From JAWSVE01 sp050789445 (GTDB lineage Bacteria > Pseudomonadota > Gammaproteobacteria > Pseudomonadales > Cellvibrionaceae), in assembly GCA_050789445.1 (NCBI GenBank), contig JAILXR010000001.1, forward strand, positions 1,054,001-1,118,000: 64,000 nt of DNA. Direction: 5' to 3'. Position 1 is the first letter of the stretch. Each line of letters begins with the position of its first letter. A model generated the notes under the pieces. It was not told the origin of the DNA. It searched no databases and saw only the letters and a program-made list of their open reading frames with translations. The position numbers and the translations under genes were made by a program. Positions 46,390-53,872 of the stretch are shown in pieces.

Positions 46390-46497
46390 CTAACCAATAT
46401 ATTAAACAAAGATATAAATGGGTTGTGAGCAAAGCGAACTCCTCATAATAGGCTTTACGTAGTAAAGGGCAAGGAGCTTTGCGACGCAGGGTTAGGT
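46390..46497 (+). repeat. attC-like imperfect palindrome after the toxin/immunity pair
   Basis: Outer arms ctaacc (46390-46395) and ggttag (46490-46495) pair and the right end reads GTTAGGT, matching the GTTRRRY inverse core of integron attC sites. Inside, gcaaag...ctcct (46429-46443) pairs with aggag/ctttgc (46472-46482) around a ctttac-gta-gtaaag hairpin (46453-46467). About 108 bp, within the attC size range. No integrase is visible, so this is only attC-like. Confidence 0.35.
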
Positions 46498-46560
46498 GTG
46501 ATCCAAAGGATCAATTTAATGGTATTATTGCGAAGCAATTACTTAATTTTAATAATCGAG

Positions 46561-46979
46561 TTATCCACATATTCAGAATTAGTATTTAAGAATTAATAAC
46601 AAGAGTTAAGTAAGAGGTGTTAAAGGAATAGTATTAAGCAATTTTTTAGTGCAGTTAAACTACTGAAAAAAAACAAATAAAAAAAATTCTCTGTGGGTGA
46701 TAGACGAAAACACTGTGTGTGTTAGACGAAAGTGGCGTGGGTGATAGACGAAATGAGTGTGTGTAATAGACGAAAGGGCAAGCAAGTTATCCACATTTAA
46801 AATTAGAGAGTGTTTTCTAATCTTTTTACTCAAGTTTAACGCCTATTGATAGGAAATATGTGGGTGATAGACGAAAAAAACACTTGCTGTTTACTCTTTT
46901 CCCCTTTAAGAATATTGAGGTGTGGGTGATAGACGAGTCAACACACACATACTTTTTTTATTTTCGTCTAACACACACG
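46561..46979. other. Plasmid-type replication origin with iterons
   Basis: Two perfect DnaA boxes ttatccaca (46561-46569, 46787-46795) and an A/T-rich stretch (about 46640-46690) are followed by direct repeats of an 18-mer, consensus tgtgggtgatagacgaaa: 46692, 46714, 46736, 46758, 46859 and 46921 (start positions). One inverted copy lies at 46962-46979, just before the Rep start codon. Iterons are Rep binding sites; the inverted copy at the rep promoter is the usual autorepression operator. This is a plasmid oriV. Confidence 0.85.
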
Positions 46980-46990
46980 CTAGGAGTAGG

Positions 46991-48013
46991 ATGTCATCGC
47001 AGTTAAAGCCATTACGTTACCCTCAAGGTGATCTATTCGTTATTGATGCATTAGATGTGATAATAAAAGATGACATGCCGTCGATGGAGTATCCATTTTA
47101 TTCCTTATCAAAAAAACCTGATAGAGAAGTACGTCGATTTGAATATAAAGATAGCTGGATTGAGTTCAGGCCAAGCATCAAAGGGCTACCCACCATTTAT
47201 GATAAAGACCTGATTATATATGCTATTAGCCATCTTGTATCGGCTCTCGATGAAGGACAAAATCCGCCAAAGGAAGTTGAAATAGACCCTTACTATTTCT
47301 TTTTATTTACTCAGCGTGGTACTGGTGGTCGTGAATATGATGCTTTAAGAGATAGCCTTGATCGTTTGGATGGTACACGATTTCGAACCAATATTAGTGT
47401 TGGCGACACGATGAAAGATGATTGGCAGGGAATCATTGATAAAGCATCTTTAACGACGAATAAAAAAACTGGTAAGCCTGAAAAATTACGGATCACTCTG
47501 TCCGATATGGTGCTGGATACAATTAAACAAAGAAATGTATTAACTCTAAACAGAGATTATTTCCGCCTAAAAAAACCGATTGAGCGAAGAATATACGAAT
47601 TGGCTCGAAAGCATGTTGGGCAGAAAGACTGCTGGGTTGTAGGGTTAAAAACCCTACACTTAAAATCTGGTTCACGCTCTTCGTTACGAGAATTTCGGCG
47701 GGCTACAAAAAATCTAATTGAGCACAATCATCTTCCTGATTTTGATCTCGCCTATAACGCAGAAAAAGATCAAATAACATTCTTCTCTAAGAAAAAATAT
47801 TTAATTGCACTTTCTCAAACAGACAACAGTACGCTGCCACCGCTACCAGCTTGGGTTTACGAAAAAGCTAAAAAACTAGCCCCCATGATGGATGTCTACG
47901 CTCTGGAAGAGGACTGGAGGCTGTACTGGAGTGAAACGGGAAAAAAAGACTTAGAAAACCCTTCGGCAGCGTTTCTTGGATTTTGCAAGAAGACATATAG
48001 CGATTCACAATAG
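46991..48013 (+). CDS. Plasmid replication initiator protein (RPA family)
   Basis: 340 aa from the ATG at 46991, which has AGGAG just upstream; the longer frame from 46922 reads through the iterons and is rejected. The RPA/RepA-like replication initiator fold is seen in QRGTGGREYDALRDSLDRLDGTRFRTNISVG, FRLKKPIERRIYELARKHVGQKDCWVVGLKTLHLKSGSRSSLREFRRATKNLIEHNHLPDF with winged-helix DNA-binding blocks. It binds the adjacent iterons. Found inside what is otherwise chromosomal sequence. Confidence 0.85.
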   Translation: MSSQLKPLRYPQGDLFVIDALDVIIKDDMPSMEYPFYSLSKKPDREVRRFEYKDSWIEFRPSIKGLPTIYDKDLIIYAISHLVSALDEGQNPPKEVEIDPYYFFLFTQRGTGGREYDALRDSLDRLDGTRFRTNISVGDTMKDDWQGIIDKASLTTNKKTGKPEKLRITLSDMVLDTIKQRNVLTLNRDYFRLKKPIERRIYELARKHVGQKDCWVVGLKTLHLKSGSRSSLREFRRATKNLIEHNHLPDFDLAYNAEKDQITFFSKKKYLIALSQTDNSTLPPLPAWVYEKAKKLAPMMDVYALEEDWRLYWSETGKKDLENPSAAFLGFCKKTYSDSQ

Positions 48014-48078
48014 TATGAAAAAATAATTCATAATTAAATATTACTATTAATTAATTAATTTTTCATACTTCATAAGTG

Positions 48079-48390
48079 TTATTTCTTATTGTCATCGAAA
48101 TAACTATCTAGTGCCTCCCTGACAATAGCGGAAACAGTACGGTTTTGTTGCTTGCTTCGCTTTCTCTCCCTCGCCATATCTTCTAAAGTATAACTCATCC
48201 ATCTAGGTATACTGATTGTAATTCTCTCAATTTCAGTGTCTTGAGTGTTCTTTTTGGGGCTTAGTCCTTCTGGCTTTACAGATTGACCATAAGGTTTGTC
48301 TGCGAGTTTATCGGCAAGCGATTCTGCCATAGAAATATCAATATCTTGCTTCTTTGTAATGGAAAGCTGTTTAGAGCGAGGTTTAACCAT
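48079..48390 (-). CDS. Ribbon-helix-helix protein, probable ParB-like partition partner
   Basis: 103 aa from the ATG at 48388-48390, with a GAGG seven bases upstream; a longer frame without coding character is ignored. The C-terminal half (about residues 57-98) ERITISIPRWMSYTLEDMARERKRSKQQNRTVSAIVREALDSYFDD is a ribbon-helix-helix DNA-binding module, and the N-terminal half is basic and disordered. It overlaps the parA stop by 8 nt. Such small RHH proteins act as the centromere-binding partner of ParA in plasmid partition. Confidence 0.75.
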   Translation of the reverse strand: MVKPRSKQLSITKKQDIDISMAESLADKLADKPYGQSVKPEGLSPKKNTQDTEIERITISIPRWMSYTLEDMARERKRSKQQNRTVSAIVREALDSYFDDNKK

Positions 48391-49030
48391 GATATACCTC
48401 ACGATATAAATCCATAACTTCTTTCTCAGCGGAATTATTATCTGATTCAAGAATTGATAACCCCTCAGAAATAACATCTCGATATATTTTTCGGTAGCGA
48501 CCTATTGATTGCAATGGAGTGAACTCTGGAAATTCTTCAAGATACAATTCAAAGTCACTTCTTTCTTTTTCAATAACTTTATGATTCGTGCTTGCCATCG
48601 TCTGATAAACAAGAACTTTAAGCGTTGGGTTTAAATCTTTAACCTGTTGCATCTGTTGCTGTAGTTCTTCGAGTGTGTCGAGATCGAGTTGTGAGCATTG
48701 CGATGGACAAAGAAGAATGTCAGCGACGACTGCCGAGGTTATCATCTCTCGGCTGTTTCTTCCCGCGACATCGACTATTACATCGGAATATTTTTCAGAA
48801 AGTGATTGCAGAGTGTTACTTAAATTATCATATTTTTGAACGATCGTTATGTTAGGGGTGTGTCCAGAAGCCTCCCTAATGGAGCACCAGTTTGATGCGC
48901 TACCCTGCCTATCTGCATCAACTAAGCATACTTCTTTTCCCTCTTTCCCTAACGCAACAGCGAGGTTGCAGGCCGTTGTTGTTTTACCGCTGCCGCCCTT
49001 ATTGCTTCCTATAAGTAATATTCTTCCCAT
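48383..49030 (-). CDS. parA: ParA family ATPase (plasmid partition)
   Basis: 215 aa. Deviant Walker A KGGSGKTTTACNLA near residue 10-23, Walker A' CLVDADRQGSASNW, and VIVDVAGRNSREM for Walker B. No DNA-binding N-terminal domain, so it is the short ParA type of group Ib plasmids paired with an RHH protein. SD AGGA lies inside the left arm of a 19-bp inverted repeat that ends at its start codon, so expression is likely autoregulated. Confidence 0.92.
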   Translation of the reverse strand: MGRILLIGSNKGGSGKTTTACNLAVALGKEGKEVCLVDADRQGSASNWCSIREASGHTPNITIVQKYDNLSNTLQSLSEKYSDVIVDVAGRNSREMITSAVVADILLCPSQCSQLDLDTLEELQQQMQQVKDLNPTLKVLVYQTMASTNHKVIEKERSDFELYLEEFPEFTPLQSIGRYRKIYRDVISEGLSILESDNNSAEKEVMDLYREVYHG

Positions 49031-49106
49031 TACGAATTCCTATTTAATTAAAATCACTTCATATTTCATACTTCCTAAATAATATTTATTAAATAGGAAT
49101 TCGTAA
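49030..49106. repeat. 19-bp inverted repeat upstream of parA (operator or parS)
   Basis: Perfect inverted repeat: ttacgaattcctatttaat (49030-49048) and its complement (49088-49106), 39 bp apart, ending at the parA start codon. The spacer contains tttcatacttc (49064-49074), which recurs at 48061-48071 after the RHH gene. Confidence 0.75.
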
Positions 49107-49260
49107 TTCAGAAGTAGCATTTATGAAATCTGAATATTACTGTTGCGTAGTTGGAACACAGTCGAATACGTCCTGCTCTTTTGTGAAGTTGAAAACCATT
49201 GACATAACATATCGTTTTTCTATGTTTAACATATAGTGGCTAGATCGAAGGATATTTAAA

Positions 49261-49656
49261 TTGAAGGCAGTGTGTTTAATAATATTTCTTCTTGTGACGA
49301 GTTGTATTGGCCCTAAACCAGTGTACATGTTGTCACATACTAACGAGCTTACCCATCTAAACAGCCACAATTGCGTGGAGAATGGGATAACAAAGAGAGC
49401 TAAGATAGTTAGTCAAAAGATACTAAACAATGGTGACGGTAAAGAATACATCTATCAGACAAAAAGCAGTGACTTTAGTAAGAGAATCGCTGTATATGAA
49501 AGCAAATCAACTAAAACAAGAATTTTTCATGGTGCAAATCTTCCATATAGTATCGGTGCTGATGGGCTCGTTGAGGAGAAAAAATCAATGTCATTAGTTT
49601 CTGAGAGCATAAGTGATGAGTGTGGAATTAGCTTATCAGAATTTACGAATAAATAA
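49261..49656 (+). CDS. Small hypothetical lipoprotein
   Basis: 131 aa, TTG start with AAGGA upstream. The signal peptide MKAVCLIIFLLVTSC carries a lipobox Cys at residue 15. The mature part has no family I recognise; two Cys (about residues 38 and 122) could form a disulphide. AT-rich, like its right-hand neighbours. Confidence 0.5.
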   Translation: MKAVCLIIFLLVTSCIGPKPVYMLSHTNELTHLNSHNCVENGITKRAKIVSQKILNNGDGKEYIYQTKSSDFSKRIAVYESKSTKTRIFHGANLPYSIGADGLVEEKKSMSLVSESISDECGISLSEFTNK

Positions 49657-49931
49657 CTATATGAGAAGTTTTTTGCAACAGAGCCCTTTTTTGTACATGC
49701 TAGTCAACTTTTGACTTGTCGCGTATGACGACAGAAAATATTTTCATTCTCGCGGATAAAGATTTTATTTGCTATTTAAGAATAACCATGTAGATAGTTA
49801 ACAACTTATTAATTTATTTGCATGGTTGACCAATTAACGAATACTTTTACTCAGAAGATAAGTTTGCAGGGTATGGCGCCCAAACTTCCATTGTTGATAT
49901 TCAGAATAATCTGAAAATCAGTTACGATGAA

Positions 49932-51557
49932 TTGTCTAAAAATATTGAGCATTATAGAAATACACTAGGTAGTGATCGTAAATTAATATTTATTGCGGCA
50001 TCTCATTCTATAGAAATGATAACGTATTATTTAGCCTGCTTAAGAAGTGGTCATCCCGTTTTTCTTTTCTCTAATGAAAATCCTGAAATTATCTTAAATA
50101 TCATTTCTCACTATAATCCACATGTGATTATAAATCCTGATGAAAGTGATAATCCTGTTGTTGTGCGACATACTGAAAAGATTGAATTACATGAAGATCT
50201 CTCCCTTCTACTCTCAACATCTGGAAGTACAGGAACCCCTAAACTCGTTAAGCTGTCTAAAGAAAATATCAATAGTAATGCTAATTCAATAGCGACTTAT
50301 CTAAATATTGATAATAAAGATAGAGTACTAGCTCATCTTAAATTACATTATTCTTATGGGCTTTCAATATTGCATTCACATTTAGCAGTTGGTGCAAGTA
50401 TATTTCTTACTTCTTCTTCGGTTATAGATTCTCTTTTTTGGGAAACAATTAAAAAACATAAAATAACAAGTTTCGCTGGTGTTCCCTATACCTTCACTTC
50501 AATTGATACATTAGCTGTTGATTTCGGAAAATATCCCACTCTTCGATATATCACACAAGCTGGTGGCAAAATGCAGCACAATGACGTTAAGCGCTGGGTA
50601 AGAACATGCAACGAATCTAGAATTGAATTCGTAGTTATGTATGGACAAACTGAAGCATCGCCTCGAATTGCTTATTTACCAACAAGTAAGGCGATGAAGT
50701 ACCCAGAGGCGATAGGTATAGCTATTCCTGGTGGTAAAATTAATATATATGATGAGAATGAGTATATTATTAATCAGCCTCATGTTGCTGGTGAGCTTGT
50801 ATACGAGGGGCCTAATGTGATGATGGGGTACGCCGAGAATATACAAGATTTAGCTAAAGAGAAAACTGTATTCAAATTAAAAACAGGCGACATAGCCATT
50901 TTTAATCAAGATAATATTTTCACGATTGTTGGTAGAAAATCACGTTTTGTAAAGCCTTTTGGTATTCGCGTGAGTCTAGATGATATTCAAGCAGATTTTT
51001 CTCACGTTGTGACCGAAGGTTATTGTACGGGAAATGATGAAAATATAATATTGGCTTATAAAACCGATAAAAGTGGAGTCGAACAGAATATTTTGGATTT
51101 TATTCAAGATTATGCTAAAAAATCCCACATTCCCTTAACTCTTTTTCATCCCTTAAAATTGGAAGAAGTACCGCTACTTTCCAGTGGTAAGATTGACTAT
51201 AGTGCAATTCTGAGATTATCTGAAAAGCCAGATAGTCGCTCAAGTTATACCAAATTATTTTTAAAAAATATTTCACTCCCTTTCACCAAGAATTTTATTA
51301 GTAGTTATTTGAAAGAAATTTTTACTATATTAGGTTTTGTGAAACGAGATCTCGATTTGGCATCGATATACGCTACCTTTCTGAATGTCGAAAAAATTCA
51401 ACCAAATGATACTTTTAAAACACTTGGAGGAGACTCTTTAAGCTATGTCGCCCTATCAATTGAAGTGGAGCGCATGTGTGGAAGTCTACCGCATAATTGG
51501 GAGGACATGTCCATACAAGATCTAAATGAATATCCTAAGAAGGCAGAAAGATTGTGA
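49932..51557 (+). CDS. Adenylation-carrier didomain protein (AMP-binding + PP-binding)
   Basis: 541 aa as called. The adenylate-forming domain shows LLLSTSGSTGTPKLVKLS (A3 P-loop), MYGQTEASPR (A5), GELVYEGPNVMMGY, KTGDIAIF and VGRKSRFVKPFGIRV (A7/A8), and LLSSGKIDY (A10). The C-terminal carrier has GGDSLSYVALSIE with the phosphopantetheine Ser. The N terminus seems cut: in the same frame, INEYFYSEDKFAGYGAQTSIVDIQNNLKISYDEL is readable from 49830 after a stop, and an ATG at 49822 lies in a frame shifted by one base. It probably loads an acyl or amino acid for the next gene. AT-rich, likely acquired. Confidence 0.85.
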   Translation: MSKNIEHYRNTLGSDRKLIFIAASHSIEMITYYLACLRSGHPVFLFSNENPEIILNIISHYNPHVIINPDESDNPVVVRHTEKIELHEDLSLLLSTSGSTGTPKLVKLSKENINSNANSIATYLNIDNKDRVLAHLKLHYSYGLSILHSHLAVGASIFLTSSSVIDSLFWETIKKHKITSFAGVPYTFTSIDTLAVDFGKYPTLRYITQAGGKMQHNDVKRWVRTCNESRIEFVVMYGQTEASPRIAYLPTSKAMKYPEAIGIAIPGGKINIYDENEYIINQPHVAGELVYEGPNVMMGYAENIQDLAKEKTVFKLKTGDIAIFNQDNIFTIVGRKSRFVKPFGIRVSLDDIQADFSHVVTEGYCTGNDENIILAYKTDKSGVEQNILDFIQDYAKKSHIPLTLFHPLKLEEVPLLSSGKIDYSAILRLSEKPDSRSSYTKLFLKNISLPFTKNFISSYLKEIFTILGFVKRDLDLASIYATFLNVEKIQPNDTFKTLGGDSLSYVALSIEVERMCGSLPHNWEDMSIQDLNEYPKKAERL

Positions 51558-52519
51558 TAAAAGATCGTTCATCTATTAACATGAGTTTATTGATAAGATC
51601 TTTAGCTATCCTATCTGTCGTTTATAACCATGCAGTAATTGATAGATATTTTGCAATACATAACCATGCTGATGGATTATTTTTTGGTCTTGGTTACGGT
51701 GGAGGAGCAGTGACACTAATGATGTTGTCAGGGTTTCATTTTGCTGAATATATACTTTCAGAGTCTAATCCACACATGATAAAAAAGAAAATATTTAGTT
51801 TTGGAAAAAATATATTTATTCCAAGTTTTCTTTTGGTTATATTTTTCTTTATTATTTTAAAACGATTTGACATCCAAGAATTACTTTTTTACAAAAATTG
51901 GTTTACTGTCGATAGAGTGTCAAAATTCCCAACATGGTATCCGCAAACTATTATACAAATGCTATTGGTATTCTATCTAATATTACCCTTTATGAGCAAA
52001 CCCTTCGTTAAAGCACCCTTGCTCACCTCTGGTTTGTTTCTGGCTATAAGTGTAATCATTTTCTTGTTATCGAATTCGTATAAAGATTCACTTAATTTAA
52101 TAAATAAAACACCCTTATTTTACTTATGGTATTTTGTGCTTGGCTGGTTTATCTTTTACTGTATCGAGAAATCACATGCACACTATAGAATACTAGCTTC
52201 GCTTACATTAATTCTATGCGCAACCCTCTGTATGAGTTTTCATTCATTACATTTCTACTGGATTATATTTGGCGGATTATGTCTCATTTGGATTGAGAAA
52301 ATAAATCTTCCATCTTACTTTAAAAGAGTCTTTGTATTAATTGCACAAGCCACATTCACTCTATTTTTGTTTCATAGGTTTTTCTTTGAGGTTCTGGAGA
52401 AGGTAATACCAAATCAATATAATGATATTGGATTATTTGTTTTTGGTGTTATTAGCTCGCTAGGGCTTTGGGTTGCTTATACTGCCTTTGTCCGAACGTT
52501 CCGAAAACTGAAATATTAG
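51554..52519 (+). CDS. Membrane acyltransferase (acyltransferase 3 / OafA-like)
   Basis: 321 aa with about ten helices. The N-terminal block IRSLAILSVVYNHAVI holds the catalytic His of acyltransferase 3 proteins, and GYGGGAVTLMMLSGFHFAEYI and KFPTWYPQTIIQMLLVFYLILP follow the family pattern. The GTG start overlaps the upstream stop (GTGA), so it is translationally coupled to the adenylation-carrier gene. These enzymes O-acylate surface sugars or lipids; here the acyl donor is likely the carrier-bound product of the upstream gene. Confidence 0.82.
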   Translation: MIKDRSSINMSLLIRSLAILSVVYNHAVIDRYFAIHNHADGLFFGLGYGGGAVTLMMLSGFHFAEYILSESNPHMIKKKIFSFGKNIFIPSFLLVIFFFIILKRFDIQELLFYKNWFTVDRVSKFPTWYPQTIIQMLLVFYLILPFMSKPFVKAPLLTSGLFLAISVIIFLLSNSYKDSLNLINKTPLFYLWYFVLGWFIFYCIEKSHAHYRILASLTLILCATLCMSFHSLHFYWIIFGGLCLIWIEKINLPSYFKRVFVLIAQATFTLFLFHRFFFEVLEKVIPNQYNDIGLFVFGVISSLGLWVAYTAFVRTFRKLKY

Positions 52520-52661
52520 ATAACAAAATTATTAACATTACCGAAAATATCGCCTTCTAGGTTTCGTGTAGAAACGAATTAGTGGGCATGCTTCAAGGTT
52601 AAATTCTGGATTTTTCGAATTCGGCGGGTTCTAGATATTTAACTTTCGGTAACAAAGTGGT

Positions 52662-52874
52662 TTAGGCTGTGTCGATATAACAATTAGATAAGGCATTTAC
52701 TGCTGCATATTTACTAATTGGCTTACCTTCTTCGAGCAGATCAAAATGGTGTGTAGTCTGCCATGAAGGATTAACACGAGGATAATATTTTTCAGCACTG
52801 CCACCATCAAGAAGAGTGCCCGTTGTACGGCATATAAAGCCTTCTAAATCATAATAACTATAATCATCATTCAT
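52662..52874 (-). CDS. Small hypothetical protein, 70 aa
   Basis: MNDDYSYYDLEGFICRTTGTLLDGGS... ends CYIDTA. Coding character is reasonable and AGAGGGG lies 10 bases before the ATG. No recognised family or motif. It stands alone between the acyltransferase and the resolvase. Confidence 0.5.
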   Translation of the reverse strand: MNDDYSYYDLEGFICRTTGTLLDGGSAEKYYPRVNPSWQTTHHFDLLEEGKPISKYAAVNALSNCYIDTA

Positions 52875-53001
52875 CTACTGTAGCCCCTCTTAAACGGAAG
52901 AAATATGAAACCAAAAATTCACTAAGCCATTGATCCTATCATAATACTGCACTGCATTTTGGGTATACCTAAACAGCAGCAATCGAACCCCCCGCATTTT
53001 C

Positions 53002-53054
53002 TTACTGCACTAATTGAAAAACTGATGTATAACACAGTAGATATATAGCAGTAA
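53002..53054. repeat. Inverted repeat upstream of the resolvase (possible res site)
   Basis: ttactgc (53002-53008) and gcagtaa (53048-53054) face each other with 39 bp between. A related tactgca lies near 52945. This is a weak candidate for a serine recombinase site. Confidence 0.35.
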
Positions 53055-53080
53055 TGTTAAATGCAGTATTTGAGGTCATA

Positions 53081-53707
53081 ATGCGGATTTACGCGTATCT
53101 AAGAGCATCAACAGAGGATCAGGATGCAAATAGAGCAAAGAGCGAGCTTGAAGGCTTTGCTACTGAATTGGGTAAACCTGTAAGCGCTTGGTTCATTGAG
53201 CATGAATCTGGAGCAAAGCTCAACAGACCTGAACTCATGAAATTAATAGACATTGCACAATCTGGTGACGTGTTACTGGTAGAGCATGTAGATCGTATCA
53301 GTAGACTAAAAATCAAAAATTGGGAACTCTTAAAGTCTACTATAACAAGTAAGGGTATTCGGGTTGTCGCCAAAGACCTTCCGACTTCTCATCAACTCAT
53401 TCAGCATGGCGATGAATTTACAGAGCGTATGCTTTCTGCCATCAACTCTATGATGTTAGATATGCTGGCGGCTATTGCACGCAAAGATTACGAAGATAGA
53501 CAGAAACGACAAGCGCAGGGCGTACAAAAGGCAAAAAAAGAAGGTAAGTATAGAGGGCGTCCAATTAACGAGAAGCTGCATAGCGATATTGGTGGTTTGC
53601 TTAGTGAGGGTAAAAGCTATGCCTATATACGAGATTTATTAGGTTGCTCTGAGCATACAATATCGAGAGTGAAGAAAAGTATAACTACAGAGCTTGGGGC
53701 TGGTTGA
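53081..53707 (+). CDS. Serine recombinase/resolvase
   Basis: 208 aa from the ATG at 53081 (GAGG seven bases upstream); nine upstream residues are dropped. MRIYAYLRASTEDQDANRAKSELEGFA holds the catalytic Ser (S9), followed by FIEHESGAKLNRPELMKLIDIAQSGDVLLVEHVDRISRLKI, with the usual DRI(S/A)R motif. The helix-turn-helix is at the C terminus (SYAYIRDLLGCSEHTISRVKKS). A Tn3/invertase-type small serine recombinase, probably for multimer resolution of the plasmid-like element. Confidence 0.88.
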   Translation: MRIYAYLRASTEDQDANRAKSELEGFATELGKPVSAWFIEHESGAKLNRPELMKLIDIAQSGDVLLVEHVDRISRLKIKNWELLKSTITSKGIRVVAKDLPTSHQLIQHGDEFTERMLSAINSMMLDMLAAIARKDYEDRQKRQAQGVQKAKKEGKYRGRPINEKLHSDIGGLLSEGKSYAYIRDLLGCSEHTISRVKKSITTELGAG

Positions 53708-53872
53708 AAGTACGATTTTTCTTTCAACCAATGTATTCAGACTATATAACTAGATAATGCTCTGCATTGTAACCTTAGCGGACGCTTGATTACTAATGAA
53801 TGGACGTGATGTTATTCAATTATTTAATCAATAACGAACGAATTGTGAAGCCTTTTTAACAGTGGAGAATTT

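Noticed and set aside
46692..46938. Iterons considered as a CRISPR array
   Set aside because: Repeats are 18 bp with short or irregular spacing (4 to 83 bp), no regular spacers and no cas genes; next to a Rep gene they are replication iterons.
46922..46990. N-terminal extension of the Rep protein
   Set aside because: It would translate the iteron and the inverted operator copy; the ATG at 46991 has a clean AGGAG upstream.
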